Below are positions 11,780 to 24,186 of a stretch of 64,000 bases of DNA, piece after piece. The translations under genes were made by a program, and so were the position numbers. A model generated the notes under the pieces. It was given only the letters and a program-made list of their open reading frames with translations. It had not been told where the DNA came from and ran no database searches. Each line of letters opens with the position of its first letter. Position 1 is the stretch's first letter. The DNA is from Opisthorchis felineus (taxonomy: Eukaryota; Platyhelminthes; Trematoda; Opisthorchiida; Opisthorchiidae): assembly GCA_004794785.1 (NCBI GenBank), contig SJOL01004394.1:124001-188000 (forward strand), given 5' to 3'.

Positions 11780-13589
11780 AGTTAAATTGAGTCCACGAAA
11801 CTAGGTACATCGCCAAAACTGCAAGAAATCCTGAGCCACGATTAGTTGAGCGAATAGTTGAGAGTGCAGTTACACTTCCTCTTGTCCCTCCATGACTAAT
11901 TGATTTTTTTCGCCCAGCTGATATCACGTGCCCTGCTTTGGTTACACTAACTGATCCAGCCACTAACACCAACCCTCACATGTGACATGGACTCGTGAAC
12001 TTTTGCGAACACGTCCGGTTTCAGATGACTGCTCCGCTTAATATCTTAAGGGGGTCTCTTGAGCTGCAGTTGAAATATCCGTACAGAGCCCCTAAATCGG
12101 CTTCCTACAATCTGATTATTGGGAACGAATTGCTCCGCTATAGATTATAAAAATCTTTTTACAATAGCAATCGAAGAATGGGGACACCTGCGCGTGTTGT
12201 CAGAATAACCACCTAGGAATTCACAATCATTTTGTGGGTGCAGTAAGTTCATGATTCAAGGGCTCGATTCAACAATTTTCATATTTTCCGTCGCCGAAGA
12301 CTAAAAAATTGATCCAACCTGTTGCCAGTATTTTTGGTTATATCACACTGTCAAAGTTTGCTTCAAGTAAATCCTTCAATCTACGATGAACTCCTCTCAT
12401 GTTACTTATTGTGCGTCCTCAGAATGAACCGGCCGACGACCTTCGTCATCTGCTTAATTAAGCCCAGTTACGCTAGACAGCGACAGTGCCCAGTTTGTAC
12501 ATTATTTTCCCGCCAAGATAAGATTAGTTTACTGGTCCAATATTTGGATGAACGGGGCAATTCTCTCCGTGACTGGCACATAAAACGTGCTTCTCCGATA
12601 TTAGAGCGCCGTTCTAATTACCCAAAACTAATTACGATGAAGCGGAATCAGACAGGACAATGAATATCCCATTTTAAAAAGCGGGATAACATCTAGTTGA
12701 AACTATTGTATCAGTGAACCTATAACGTCATTCCATTTGAGAGGAACGTGAAAACATATGCACATTTAGAAGTAAAATGCGTATCATATATCTCGACAAA
12801 TAATATCATTTGCGCAGGAATTTCTTTTTGACAGGAGATTCAAGTAAATCTAGTTGAAACCCTCGTTTATAATAGTCCACTCCAACTTAGTGCGCTTCAC
12901 CGAAGAGTTTTCAGCAACCTTATGAGCAGCGTCTCACTTCTAGACAAAAACGATATTCGCTTCGCAGCTGCGTTTTCATTTAGACCAACCGTGATAAGTC
13001 CGTAACTCTACTAGTGCGTAATAGTTTAAAAGAATCTCCCCAACATGGATTAACAGAAATTCCGATTAGTGAGCGGCATGCAGCTATCAAAGGCCCGAAA
13101 ATGTGACATCTAAACGCATAAGTAGGCCAAACGGGATGCATGCGAATTAGTCAATAAAATTATCCGAAAGAATGAGTGAACTGCGGTCGATTTGACTTCG
13201 GGCATCATTAGCGAAGATTCAGTTTGCCTAATTTATTTTAAAGAAGGGAGCAGAAAAGTTTTTTAGGATATGAAAGTGAACGGGGATTTGTAAAAAGCCA
13301 GAATTATTAACATGGATAAATTGGAAATCCGCATTATTCGCCAAGCAGTCATCTTCTGAGCTGTTAACAAATGAGACGGACTGAAATGAACTTTCCACCA
13401 TGTGTCAAACTGTCTGCGTTCAATTCCGAGGAGATAGGTTAGAAGCGTTGTTTGATCGCACATCACTGTGCTAGTGTCCCACCTGTATCCACAGGAGCAA
13501 AGGACACGTCACCCAAACGTCATTTCAGCAGGAAGATGATTGTCATTTGTCATTGCGTGACCCAGGAATTATGCGTACCGAATTATTGT

Positions 13590-13700
13590 AAGATTTCATT
13601 TATTCATTCATTTATTATTTATTGCTATTTATTTATTTATATTTATTATTCCCTATTTATTATTATTTATTATGTATTTATTATTTACTTATTTCATTTT
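13590..13700. repeat. ATTT/TTAT-rich low-complexity tract
   Basis: Imperfect tandem ATTC, ATTT and TATT units over about 110 bases. Not coding. Confidence 0.85.
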
Positions 13701-14069
13701 GAGATCCACAACACGGACGTTCACCAACAAAGAACAAACGGCTAGAAACTGCTTCTTTGAGAGATAAAACATACAGTGAACTTTTGCGCTGCAATTAAAA
13801 GTATTATATTTTCCAAATCCAAACCTGCAAATCCCATGACTAAGCCTCAAAGAATCTTGTACCAGTGGTTCCATGTCCTATCGCAGGCAGCTTATTGTCA
13901 AAAGAATCGACTTGAAGGCACTGGTTGGGATGTGTGACTTCGGCGTATGATTATGTAACTGGAGCTGCTGTTGTTCATACCGTAAACGGAGAAATGACTT
14001 AAATCTCTTGACGGATACATAAATGTCGAGTAAATTATTAAAGACCTCCCAAAGTTTCCACATCAGCAT

Positions 14070-15434
14070 ATTTCGTCAGGTGTTAGAGCAATGCCATGTG
14101 TACAGGGGACCCACAAATTTGGTGTTCCTCAACTTTACTGGTGCCTTCGATTCTGCTCATCGGTCAGTGCTGTCAACTACACTTGCTCAACAGGGTGACC
14201 CCAGAAGTTTGTGAACATAGGTTCCTATATTCACATAATTATGGGCATGTGAGTGTGTGGTGAGTTCTATAAGACCCTTTCCAAAAAACGTTATGACCGA
14301 CAAGGATTTTCACTCTGTCCGTTCTTGTTCAACTTTGTCATCGATGAAATTATGAGGCGAAAGCTGGAAGGTCTTCAAACACCCCGGTGTTCAAATCTAT
14401 ACTTCTGAGAAACTTGTCGGTCTGGAGTACGCAGACGATATCGTCCTCAACTTTGAAGACCAAGGTGAATCACAAGCTCTGCTAAATAAAATGACCACAA
14501 TCATACCATCTTTCCGCACGTGTCTTCCACCTTAAAAATGCAACCTCATGGTCCAGAACTGTAGTCTCTAAGCACACCATTTTCAATTCAAGTAGAATCA
14601 CTGGAAGTTCTGGAGCATTTCACATACCTCGGTAGTTGTATTAGCTCTGATGGAAGTGTGTCCGAAGTCGGTGCACGAATCTCCAAGGCCTGAATCACGT
14701 TTGCTAATCACGTTTGCGTCAATGGTGGCGTCAAAAAGACATACCACTGAGTCGCCTGTACTAGGCCACAGTAATGGCTGTTGTTGTATGGATGCAGTAT
14801 ATTGCCTCTGCGGACAGATGATATGAGGCGCCTTGGGATGACTGACCACGGATGCCTCAGAAGCATTGGTGTTGTCGGATAGTATCAACGGATTGGTAAC
14901 GAGATAATTAAAAAACGGGTATCTGGTTGTGCAACAGACACTTCAGCCGCACCATCAACTGCAATGGCTCGGTCATTTGCTACGCATGCGGTAACACCGT
15001 CTATTGAAACGAGTGTTGTGTCTCCGTGTCTCATTCAGAATGACGTATGACTTGGAAGAAGGGTGTGAAAGATATCACGAAGTGTTTGGGTGTTGTTGGT
15101 GTTGTGCGCCCTCCAGAATGAAGTGTCCGTGACCCATCCTACGCCTGACTGGAGACAGTGTGATAAATAGCAGCTGATCGGTATCAGTGGCATTCGTGTT
15201 GTCAGTTTAATTCCAGGTTGTCCGATTGAATGCTTAGAGGTGTAGGCACAGAATACTGGCGATAGGCCAGCGCTAGGTCCCCTTCCTCACCCAAGATTTT
15301 CTCTTCATTTTATCTTAAGGCTTTAAATATGATTAGGCGATCTTTGTGGTTATACCGCAGTGAAACATCAGTGTCAACACTGATGTTACCGCCCCTGATG
15401 ATGACGATGATGATGGCGATGATGATGGCGAAAG
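14070..15434 (+). mobile_element. LINE fragment: RT palm through 3' end
   Basis: This is the 3' half of an APE-type non-LTR retrotransposon, judged RTE-like by its arrangement. In order are a motif A block (NLVFLNFTGAFDSAHR, 14116-14163), a degraded GYDRQGF-like block near 14300, and an intact YADD catalytic box (14428-14439, EYADDIVL). These are followed by a FxYLGSC block near 14620, and RTDDMRRLGMTDHGCLR (about 14810-14860). Further on are remnants of the C-terminal region to about 15170, then a short 3' UTR ending in GAT repeats. Motif A reads LNF where LDF is expected, and several stops and frameshifts interrupt it, so it is dead. Its layout matches the 47-49 kb copy. Confidence 0.85.
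15391..15434 (+). repeat. (GATGAT/GGC) tail of the LINE
   Basis: Imperfect GAT array. The 47-49 kb copy of the same LINE also ends in a GAT array after a closely related sequence (CATCAGTGTxxACACTGA), so this is likely the element's native 3' terminus rather than a chance microsatellite. Confidence 0.75.
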
Positions 15435-16960
15435 TCTCCTAAAAATGAGGCCAATGTGAGGAATTTTGCCTCATGAAGACAGTTAGCGTAAACAAGTTAC
15501 GTGCGGCATAGTCTTCAGATAAAAAAATATTACACCCGGAACCAGCGAGCTGGCGTTAAAATAAATCGTGTTATTTTCACGACCTCACTTAGTGGGCATG
15601 ATCAAGAGTGCACGTGCCCGCCATCCGAACACAAATTAGCTGATCTGATGTGACTACTTTCCAGGATTCCTGAGAGAATGTGTTGACACCCAAACCCCCG
15701 AGGACCATATTTCATGCTTAAGGCGACGCCAAATTGTTTCAGATTAAATGGGTTGATGGAGGAAGTGGCGATAACCTCAGTACAAAATTTAAATGTCCAT
15801 TTTGAGTTTGATCATTTTAATCCAGATTTCATTCTTCATGGGAGGTCCATCTAGGCTGAGGACTAAAAACTGCTTTACAGGTTATACATTGCCGTCCGGA
15901 ATCACCGACAATGAGCATCTTTTGAAACGCTTGGAAGATTAGAACACGTGACTTACAGAACAGCAAGTCAGACTTGAATGATCAACTGTGTAAATAACAT
16001 GAAACTAAAAAGTGTAGCGTCGCCACTTTCAAGTTCTGCAGTTCACATCGTGTTATGTTGTGCTAAATTCTGATCAGCCAATCCCAGTCGAATAGGATAA
16101 TGTGAGTATCAGCCAGACATTTCCGGACTCGAAGCTTCTACTCACAACTGATTGTTCCCATCAAGGATGAAACGGCTAACCTACGGTTTTCACAACAGAT
16201 CAACTCCATTAGGAGAAGAAAATTCCGACTGAAGCTTATAGAGTCTTTTCATTACATGAAGATATATCTAGCGTTTTCCTGCAAATTAGAGTGTTGTTGT
16301 ATCAAATTATCTCACTATTAACGGGCGGTAAAGTCAACTTAACTCATTACATACGAAGGCGTGATCGACTGGCATACCCCACTTAATGAGACACCACATC
16401 TATTCATGTGTGCTAAAGTCAACAAACAGTTAAAATAACTTGAGACCTATGTTCCACTCGAGAATTTCACCATGAGACAACTTTACATAGGGTTTTCAGT
16501 GCAGCGACCACGTGACATTGTGAAAGGTTTTAGTCTAAAAAATACCTGTAATCTGAGATTTCCCGGAAAAATTGCACAGAGTTTTCAAACGACAAACCAT
16601 CATAATTCTGGCCACAACCTGTCATAATTTGCCGTATTCAAAACCACTTGGTCGTCTCTTCCTTTTGGCAGTTATGCAATCATGAAGCTGGACTGAAAAC
16701 ATTATGGTTGGATAAATCAAGTCAATCTAAACTCTGGCAATGAAGTTCATTTGATATGTTTCTCCCATGTAAATATATTGTTATCCTTCCCAATTAAAAT
16801 GTCTGAACTGCAAGTGTGTCAGAACACGAACCTGAAATTGTTCTTTCACTGGTAGTGACAACAGTTCAGTCTTGAAGGTTATTCTGGACGCGAGATGAGG
16901 GCTACCAGGAGTGGCACATAAATTCCAATGGAGAAAGAATTTTTGCTGCAACCAACTTAC

Positions 16961-17152
16961 TGCATTGTTCCTCTGAAGACAAGTTCTCGGCACGATACTG
17001 TGATAGTCTTTTCAAGACGTCAACGAAACACAACTTCGGCATATTGCGAAGGTAGATAGATCCGTCCATCAGAGTTAACGATCGGAATCCAAGTAGTTCC
17101 ACATTGGGTCCGTCCATTATTTGCAAAACTGGTCCAGAGCTCGATCCACGAA
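16961..17152 (-). CDS. EGFR: EGF-receptor-like tyrosine kinase, exon for the end of L domain 2 (sixth in window)
   Basis: Encodes residues 238-300 plus split codons at both ends: the last turns of the second ligand-binding leucine-rich (Receptor L) domain. Visible features are VELLGFRSLTLMDGSIYLRN followed by MPKLCFVD, which matches the family pattern LGLRSL-x-I-x-DG-x-V-x-I-x2-N-x2-LC. The exon ends SSEEQC, the first cysteine of domain IV. The acceptor is TTCTGTTCAG beside 17152. The donor is GTAAGT beside 16961. Both junctions are phase 1 and agree with the neighbouring exons. An open frame continues past the donor in the genomic translation but is intron. Confidence 0.93.
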
Positions 17153-17420
17153 CTGAACAGAATAAAAGTTGCAGGAAGAAAATCGTTCACGGCTTGTTTT
17201 GGTTCTGAGGTTAATTATACTTACTTTGTTTCCTATATGTGGTAGCGTCTAATACAACCACGCGGACTAAAAGAAACTAATTTGCCCAAGATGGATAAAA
17301 ACGGAATGCTTGCAGGACATGTCCAGAAAGCAGACACAGGAAGATTAACCAGGTGCCCTTGGTGTAAATTATACCCTTTTTTTTTGAGAAATTCCTCTGC
17401 AGGTTTTCGCGCGCCTTGTA

Positions 17421-17516
17421 TGGTTGTTGGTCAGATGGCTTTTGATCTGTTCGCGGAGTTTGGCAATTTGCTTGCAGACGTCTCGCCACTAATCACGAGG
17501 ACATCTTCAGCATGCG
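17421..17516 (+). repeat. dispersed repeat family B
   Basis: A well-preserved copy: TGGTTGTTGGTCAGATGGCT, then CTGTTCGCGGAGTTTGGCAA, then TTTGCTTGCAGACGTCTCGC, then an ACATCTTCAG-type end. It is in the same orientation as the copy starting at 23147. Confidence 0.8.
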
Positions 17517-18510
17517 GTTGCGTGGGCGCAAGTTTTGTAAAGACAAAGAGCACATTTTGTATGGAGAACTGCAAACCTGTCTCTCTTTTGATGCTCTAGT
17601 GTTGACGGCTGTAATCATGGTGGTTTCTTGAAGAGGTTAAAGGCGATCCCCTACTTGTCATTCTGCCATCAGCCATCACTAAACAAAGTGAGAAAAGCCG
17701 GAATTATGCATTCCCTTTCGTGTGAAACCAGGCGAGCTTTATTGGTTGACCTGTTCGGTAAACCTGTGCATTTTGTCACAAACCTCCCGTTATCGATTGA
17801 TTGGGTGTAGCTAAAGTAACAGCATGGCCACCACAGCCACAATGAATGTTATTAACTCGAATACCGAGTGCTACGTCGCGAAGACTGATTACTGGACCAA
17901 GAGACAAGGTTAAGGAAGGCAGCTAAACCAGTCTTGTCGACCGCATAAATTGCAGTAGATGAAATAAGTACTAATTTCGACTAACCGTAAGAGAACATGT
18001 GGATGAACAAAAAGCGGACACAAAAGGGCACAAAGCACTATCTTTGATCTCTGCCCATGAAGACCTAAATCGCCACCGAATCATTTTGGATAGAGTGAAG
18101 ATCCCGGCACAAGGAGTTACGAAGCGGACAAAGAAATTCCCAAAAACAGTGGCTGTCTGCGACATATTCAACTGACCATATTGAACTGGACCTAATCTGG
18201 GTATACCTGCGGATAGGGAATGACTAACTCAGCCGGTGAGCTTAGCCGGAACCCACCGTCAGACGACTGAATCGCAGGACAGCCTCATACGCGGAATAAC
18301 CGGGGCGAAGTTCATCAGCTACAGGTTGGAGAGGTTAAGCTTAGAGGTCATCAGGATACCTGATAATTAGAACTCGACCCAAAAACCATCAATAAAAACC
18401 ACGATCCGAACTACCGATCATCCTCATAAGTAACTTTCTGGTCCACATAAAGTATGTAAACACAAGCGTGAAAATGATCAAGGCCTCGCTATCCAATTGC
18501 GCAGCTCTGA

Positions 18511-18580
18511 TGTTACCTCAGCTGATAACAAGACGCTTGCAGCAAACTGCCAAGCTCAGTGGACAAGTCAGCCGTCAAGT
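18511..18580 (-). repeat. dispersed repeat family B, partial
   Basis: Reads TGCAGCAAACTGCCAAGCTC then AGTGGACAAGTCAGCCGTCA, the reverse complement of the family B core. Confidence 0.7.
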
Positions 18581-19900
18581 ACACTATCTTCTGGTTTGTC
18601 ATATCATATCGAAAATGATGGTGTCAATCACTGGACGTAATGGACGTCACCTGTATCACTAATATTTAAGCAGTCCGAATGTGCCAGACGAACCCAATAT
18701 TCTGGTTTCACTCTCATCTCAGTTCACTTCCAGTGCTAAATGGCAGGCTGTATCAACATTAAATGGCAAGTCCTGCTATGCGACGAAGTATAATAGGGTA
18801 ATCTTCGCAACTCTTCAGTCTAGTAGTGAAGAACGCCACTGGTTACAGTGAACGTCCATTCAGTCAGGTATGCCCAAGTTGCTACTTAGATTTTGGTAAA
18901 ACTGTCGCATCACAAATACGGATTTCACACAAGTCAATGCCTCGGTTTCGCTTTTGTTGGTACGGAATAAATCCACAGTATAGACGGCCAAAGTTTGAGC
19001 ATAATTTTCTCTTAAGAGATGTCTTTGATTTTAGCTAATGCAGAACTGCAAAGCTGCATCTCTCGGCAGAAAACACACTACACTATTGATCAAGTCTTCG
19101 TCGTCTTCTAATCTGACCACCATTTGCCTATCGTTTCATCTCCAACTGATAAGATCCACAAACCACATTACCATCCACCGATAGTTGCATGCAAAGTTGG
19201 TTACACTGTTACACCATACGACTTATTCCCTAAATTCATGACGCAAAGCATGTCAATTCGATGAAAACCAGGCCATCGTAGTAAGCCATTGCTTACTCTT
19301 TCCGTTTGCGAAAAAAACTTTGGAAAACGTAGTATCAATATGGTGAAAACATCCGGGGTTTTATCCGGAAGTGTGACACACAATCCCATGACGAGTAAAA
19401 CAAGGAATGCCCCACTTTCATCAGCGTACATGTCAAATGATGTGTCATCCGAAACACGTGATGTTTTATCTGATCATGCTGGAACTGGCTGCGGCAAACT
19501 ATGGTCAATGTTTTGGATATGGTTGACTGTTAATTTTGGTTGAACATAAGTGAACGAAATGATGAGACCCTTATTTTGGTGTGGGTTCACGGTTTAAAAT
19601 CCGAAGAGTAAAGTGGAGAATTGTCTGACATAAGAGTCCATTGCCAGATAAACATAACCAGCTTTCCTCCAAATTTTGCATAAAAATACTGAGTGCCGTG
19701 TTCAGGCCGATAATTCCGATATAGATCTGAGGGAGTACGTTCGGTCCTTAGTCATGCAAAGACAGTATGGGCAATTCGGACACTCGAATGGTATAGTACT
19801 GCACCCTGATTAATGCAGCCTTGTTAAGTATAAGAATTATCTGTCAAAGAAAGTACACGCCAATGCCAGAATTCCTTAAATATACCGGATTATTGCTTAC

Positions 19901-20115
19901 CCTCCATTGTGATTGATTCCACATTCTCCAAGAAAGTCAAGTTGGTCAGTTCCAGCGGTGCTCCACGTAGATCAAGATAAACTGTGCCTACGATGCCTCG
20001 TAAGTTCCGAAGATTCCACAGCAGGCTCAAGTCCTTAATAGGGTCCTTCACAATACGACTACAAGGAAGGTGGGAAAATTTTGCGCAGTTATTACATTCT
20101 GGACCGTCAGTCACG
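19901..20115 (-). CDS. EGFR: EGF-receptor-like tyrosine kinase, exon for the middle of L domain 2 (fifth in window)
   Basis: Encodes residues 166-236 plus split codons. It begins VTDGPECNNCAKFSHLPCSR, a loop with three cysteines. It then gives the leucine-rich solenoid: DLSLLWNLRNLRGIVGTVYL and LTNLTFLENVESITME, corresponding to the family pattern L-x2-L-x2-v-x2-I-x-G-x-L-x-I...L-x2-F-x-NLE-x-I. The acceptor is AAATTTCAG beside 20115. The donor is GTAAGC beside 19901. The incoming junction is phase 2 (AA+C gives Asn) and the outgoing one is phase 1 (G+TT gives Val). The cysteine-bearing loop replaces a cysteine-free stretch in human EGFR. Confidence 0.92.
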
Positions 20116-23100
20116 CTGAAATTTCTAGTAGTATGTGTGGACAACATTAATGCTGTCGTTGATCAAATTATGCTCAAGCGGACCAGTTGCATTCTGCATT
20201 ATCAGCTTACTGGAATCTGGAAAGTAGACTAATCGAAATGGATTTCAAACTCCCCACGAGTGAAAATAAAACAGCTAGGAAGTCGCAGAGCTTAGTCGAG
20301 GGGTGTCTTCAGCAGAAAACCCTAGGATGCTCACTATTGTGTGAACAGTAGCGGCAAAACTGGACCGATTGCTGGTCAAGACATAGGCAGTGTTCCACAA
20401 TCTATGGTATTCGTTGAATGCGAAAACCTCACTTTTCTTTGTTATCCTTCTCAACTAAGTTCATTAAGTTCTTCATGTCAGTAGAGATTTCTAGGCATCC
20501 GCGATCCATTTTTAGACTTCACCAAGTACTAGCGCGATTGATGCCATTCTGATTAGTACGACGTGGCAGATGTCAACAGTTGAATCTACCATGTGCTGGA
20601 GAGACGAAAAGAGAATGCTGGTTATACCAAGCACAATCCAAAGTCAAAACCCTATTCTCTTGACATTCGGGTACGATTTAGGTCACCTAGTAGCACACTC
20701 CATATCCACTGAAGTAAACTCAGTCTTTTCTGAGGCTGACAAATCGAAAATGTATCCTGCGTTCCTGTACAACTAGTGTCAATGAGGCATTGCGTCAAAA
20801 ATATCCTGGTCTGTTTGTGGGCAGCCTGAGTAGCCATTCTGATGAGTGTCCAGATGCGCGTATAGGTAGCTACCATTCTCTTGTACCTAAGACGTGCTTC
20901 CACAAATAACCTATGTCAGAAAATGGTATAACTTCTTCGGCATGTTCATCGTTTAACATGCTGGCCATCTTTTGCATTTTTCTGTGTTACAGCATGTTCC
21001 TCCATGTCACACAGATTATAGCGGATTCGCCAGAGAAGCGGCCGAAAAAAACAGACGTGTTGTTTCTCGTTAGTTCACTGGGAAACTTGATGCTTGTATA
21101 CAGCACATCAAAAATGTTTGCTGCTGATAATGAGCGTTTGTCTGCAAAATTCACAAGCACGCCACGGCTCATAGTCACGGATGTGGCTATTTTGACAAAG
21201 GGAGTAGAGCGCTCCTCAGGTTTTCAATACCGGTTAACTAAGCAGTACGTGCATTGTACCTTAAGAATCGCGTGCTCACAACTTACGGAGTTACTGATCA
21301 GATCACCCAATCCTAGTCTATTTGACAACAACCTCAATGACTGCATATGCTTACGTGTTCGCTTCACATGAGACATCATATGAACAACCTTGAGTAAGGA
21401 GGCTGGATACAGATTTTGTGCCGTGACGGCATATACTATTCACCTTTACGACAAGCACACTTGTTTTTTGTGGCAGCCAGTGACAACCATGATCTCAAGT
21501 AGCGAAAATGAACCACACCCCTTCTTCTGTAGTACGTCACGTTCTCAGTAACAGACTCCGCACTGCCGAGATTGAGGAACCCGAAGCCGCAGTAAACCAG
21601 TTTGATCGGCTATCCGATTGTTGTTCTTTACCAAAATACTTACTCACCGTGGGACTTCGTTAATCGCAATTGTCCGATAAGAATTAGCAAGGGAAATCAT
21701 AGAAGATTTTGGACTGAAAAAACAATGGCCTCTTACTACATAACGCTACGCTATCTGTATATAAAATATGAGTCACCACCAATGGTCGCATATTCACCAT
21801 ATTTTGTCTCCGTAATTCCTCGAAATCACACCGCTGAACCACGACCACAATATAAATGAATGTGATCTAGCACTATTAGTCGTGTCCAATAAGGATTTCG
21901 TTGATTTGCATTTATTTTCCACGTATCATGCAGGAGCATTATCCAACAGGTTAACACACCCACTCAGATATCGAAGAATATGGGGGCCTCCCCGTGCAGG
22001 CATCTACTGAACTCCTGACTAGTCTATTGTAATAACGGGAAAATACCTTCTATATCCATTAAATCCCCACCTTAAGGGTTTGAAGCCGATAGGATTTCTC
22101 CATTCCATTCTAATTAGATGAAATGAACTCACCTCTTTTAGGGGTTATTTTAGTGAAAGAGTCAGCACGACTATGTTCCAGAATTACTCCTGCGAGTGAA
22201 GATGGATGCATGAAGTGGTCGGAGAACAAATTTCGTCCCTACGTAGATTTTACACTCCATGTCATCTACAGTAAACAGTTTGACCCCTGTGATAGTCACG
22301 TTTTCGGACTTACTGCACTCAGCTCAGTTTTGTCTGTTATGTACCTGTTAGAACCAGATGATGAGATACAGAATGGCTTTCAATAACTCATACTGACTTA
22401 TTTAGGCCTTGGTCCAGCAAAGTACACTCGTTGTTCGCACGTTATCCGCCGCGCATACATTGTCAGAGCTGTTTTTGCTGTTGAACCGCGGGAAGAATGA
22501 CGCTGTCTTCAAGATGGCCAGCTGCAAATCGGGATTTATACTATTAAGACGTCTTGGTCTACAGGTTATCCACAGTCCAGGCCACTAGAACAGACAGTGG
22601 ACACTTGCCGCTGACCGCCACGCTTGTGCAGCTGCGATCTGATACATCCAAGACACTGATCCCTTCTCAGGCCAGAGGTAGTCGAATTGAAATGAAGCGA
22701 AGTAGGAAGCACCAAAATTGGTAATTACAGATTTTTGGTTACCTGCACCACGACTGGAACCCCACTTCCTCGAAGATTCAAAATGTTAACCACATATATT
22801 TAGTGGCGTTTTCTAGAGCATCATCTGTTAAGTAACACCAACCGAATGAACAGCTGACGAAGACCAACAAGGGCAATGAAATCTTGGAAGATCGTTCAAG
22901 TTCGAACCGGTCGCGTCTGGGAAAAACCGTATCAACATTCTTGTTTATTCATTTAAAAGCCGAATTTGCTCTTTCAGTAGAATCAGAAACCGGAAGTGTG
23001 ACACATTCGGATAAATTTCTTATAATTATACTGTATACTGGATCTAAGCCGTTAAAAAGAATGCAATTCACTGCCTACAACATAACACAAATCCAAGGGC

Positions 23101-24186
23101 GGGACTCCACGTCGACTCTACAGGTTGATTGACTGTGAACACCTCTGGTCGTTGGCTTGTTCGCTGAGCTGGGCAATTTGATTGCAAACGTTTCATCACC
23201 AATCGAGGTGACATCATCAGTGCGTTATTAGAGAGCGTAGTGATGCGCAGCGATTGGTTGGTGGTTGTGCGTTGAGTAGTGTTGCGTGTGTGTTAATATA
23301 CGTGCTGCTAGCCGGGGCTGACCTTTGATCGCGATTAGTTGTTCGGTCGGGCGGTTCCATTGGTCGCTCCGTTGTCCTGTATCCTCATTTTCCGATGCCC
23401 ACGTGACCTTTGAGTTTGGCATCCCCTGTCTTCGTACTCTGGTCGATGCTGGAGTGACCTTTGTCCTTGGCCCTTCCGAGTTCCGGCTGGTGACCTTTAT
23501 TGACCTGACTCCAAGGAGTTCCTTGTTTCTTTGTTTGTGAATCCAGTATTCGGTTCTCTTTGAGTATTCCGGTTGAGATGTCTATAGTGAACACCTCTAT
23601 GAAAAAACTCCCTTCTCCAATCTCGAAAATCACCGATGCAGCCACGTCCGCCGGGTAAACTACTAGACTGAGTCAGCTAGGATATCTACGTCTTTCCACT
23701 ACCTAGAATCACTAATTTTGCTATATCGTACAGTGGGTACACTTTTAAGGGTTTCACAGCGACCACTGTTCACAAGAATGCCTGTTATGCCAAAAACGTA
23801 ATCTAACAGTTTTTAAATCTTTTAACTTGATGGTATCAAGCTGACAGTACGTTTTATCCAACGGTATTCACATTTTTTTCTATGACCACGTATACGTGCG
23901 CCCAGAGATGCATTGCTGTTGCTATGACAGCAGTTCAGTTCAGGAGCAAAAAATGGTCGTGTCTACCTAGTTTAAAATCCTGCTATCTCCCGATCTTACC
24001 AGTTCATCGGCACGCAAATTTGTTTCATTGGAAATTCAAGAATTATTTGACGAAGCGCATCACCACTATCTTCTTTTATTGATTAATTCCATTGAAAATT
24101 AGAAAAAAATCGGTGTTAAGTGGGAGAAGCGGAATCAACCGAGACGAATAGTTAGTCTATCGTCAAACGTGTAATACCCAACTCAC
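20116..24186 (-). other. EGFR: EGFR intron, about 4.1 kb
   Basis: Phase 2 intron (donor GTGAGT beside 24187, acceptor TTTCAG beside 20115). It contains a 440-base retroposon with flanking direct repeats (23147-23586). I see no gene or named repeat in 20116-23130 or 23600-24186. The 152-codon plus frame at 20913-21371 has no recognisable domain and is treated as chance. Confidence 0.85.
23147..23586 (+). mobile_element. family B retroposon, apparently full insertion with 12-base direct repeats
   Basis: The 440-base unit is bracketed by GTGAACACCTCT at 23135-23146 and 23587-23598, as expected for a target-site duplication. It starts with the family B core (GGCTTGTTCGCTGAGCTGGG, then GGCAATTTGATTGCAAACGT, then GGTGACATCATCAGTGCG). 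It continues into a GC-richer body with repeated TGACCTTTG/TGACCTTT segments at 23319, 23405, 23456 and 23490. No coding motif is convincing. It is probably a non-autonomous retroposon or the end of a larger element. Confidence 0.7.

Larger units (their letters stand above)
1761..16960 (-). other. EGFR: EGFR intron, about 15.2 kb, rich in repeats
   Basis: Bounded by GTAAGT beside 16961 and TTTCAG beside 1760, phase 1. It contains two SINE copies, LINE fragments at about 7.4, 8.6-9.5 and 14.1-15.4 kb, two imperfect palindromes (5412-5681, 8221-8376), AT microsatellites and a run of N. The stretches 9600-11270 and 11780-14060 show no recognisable gene or repeat apart from the AT-rich patch near 13.6 kb. 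The stretch 15440-16960 also shows nothing I can name. Confidence 0.85.
17153..19900 (-). other. EGFR: EGFR intron, about 2.7 kb
   Basis: Phase 1 intron (donor GTAAGC beside 19901, acceptor TTCAG beside 17152). It holds two family B repeat copies (17421-17516 and 18511-18580). I see nothing recognisable in 17520-18510 or 18580-19900. Confidence 0.85.

Noticed and set aside
11173..11972. Three long open frames of 178-232 codons
   Set aside because: They consist of AT-repeat translation and undetermined bases.
20913..21371. Plus-strand open frame of 152 codons
   Set aside because: No recognisable domain or splice context. It lies antisense in an EGFR intron, with composition like its surroundings.
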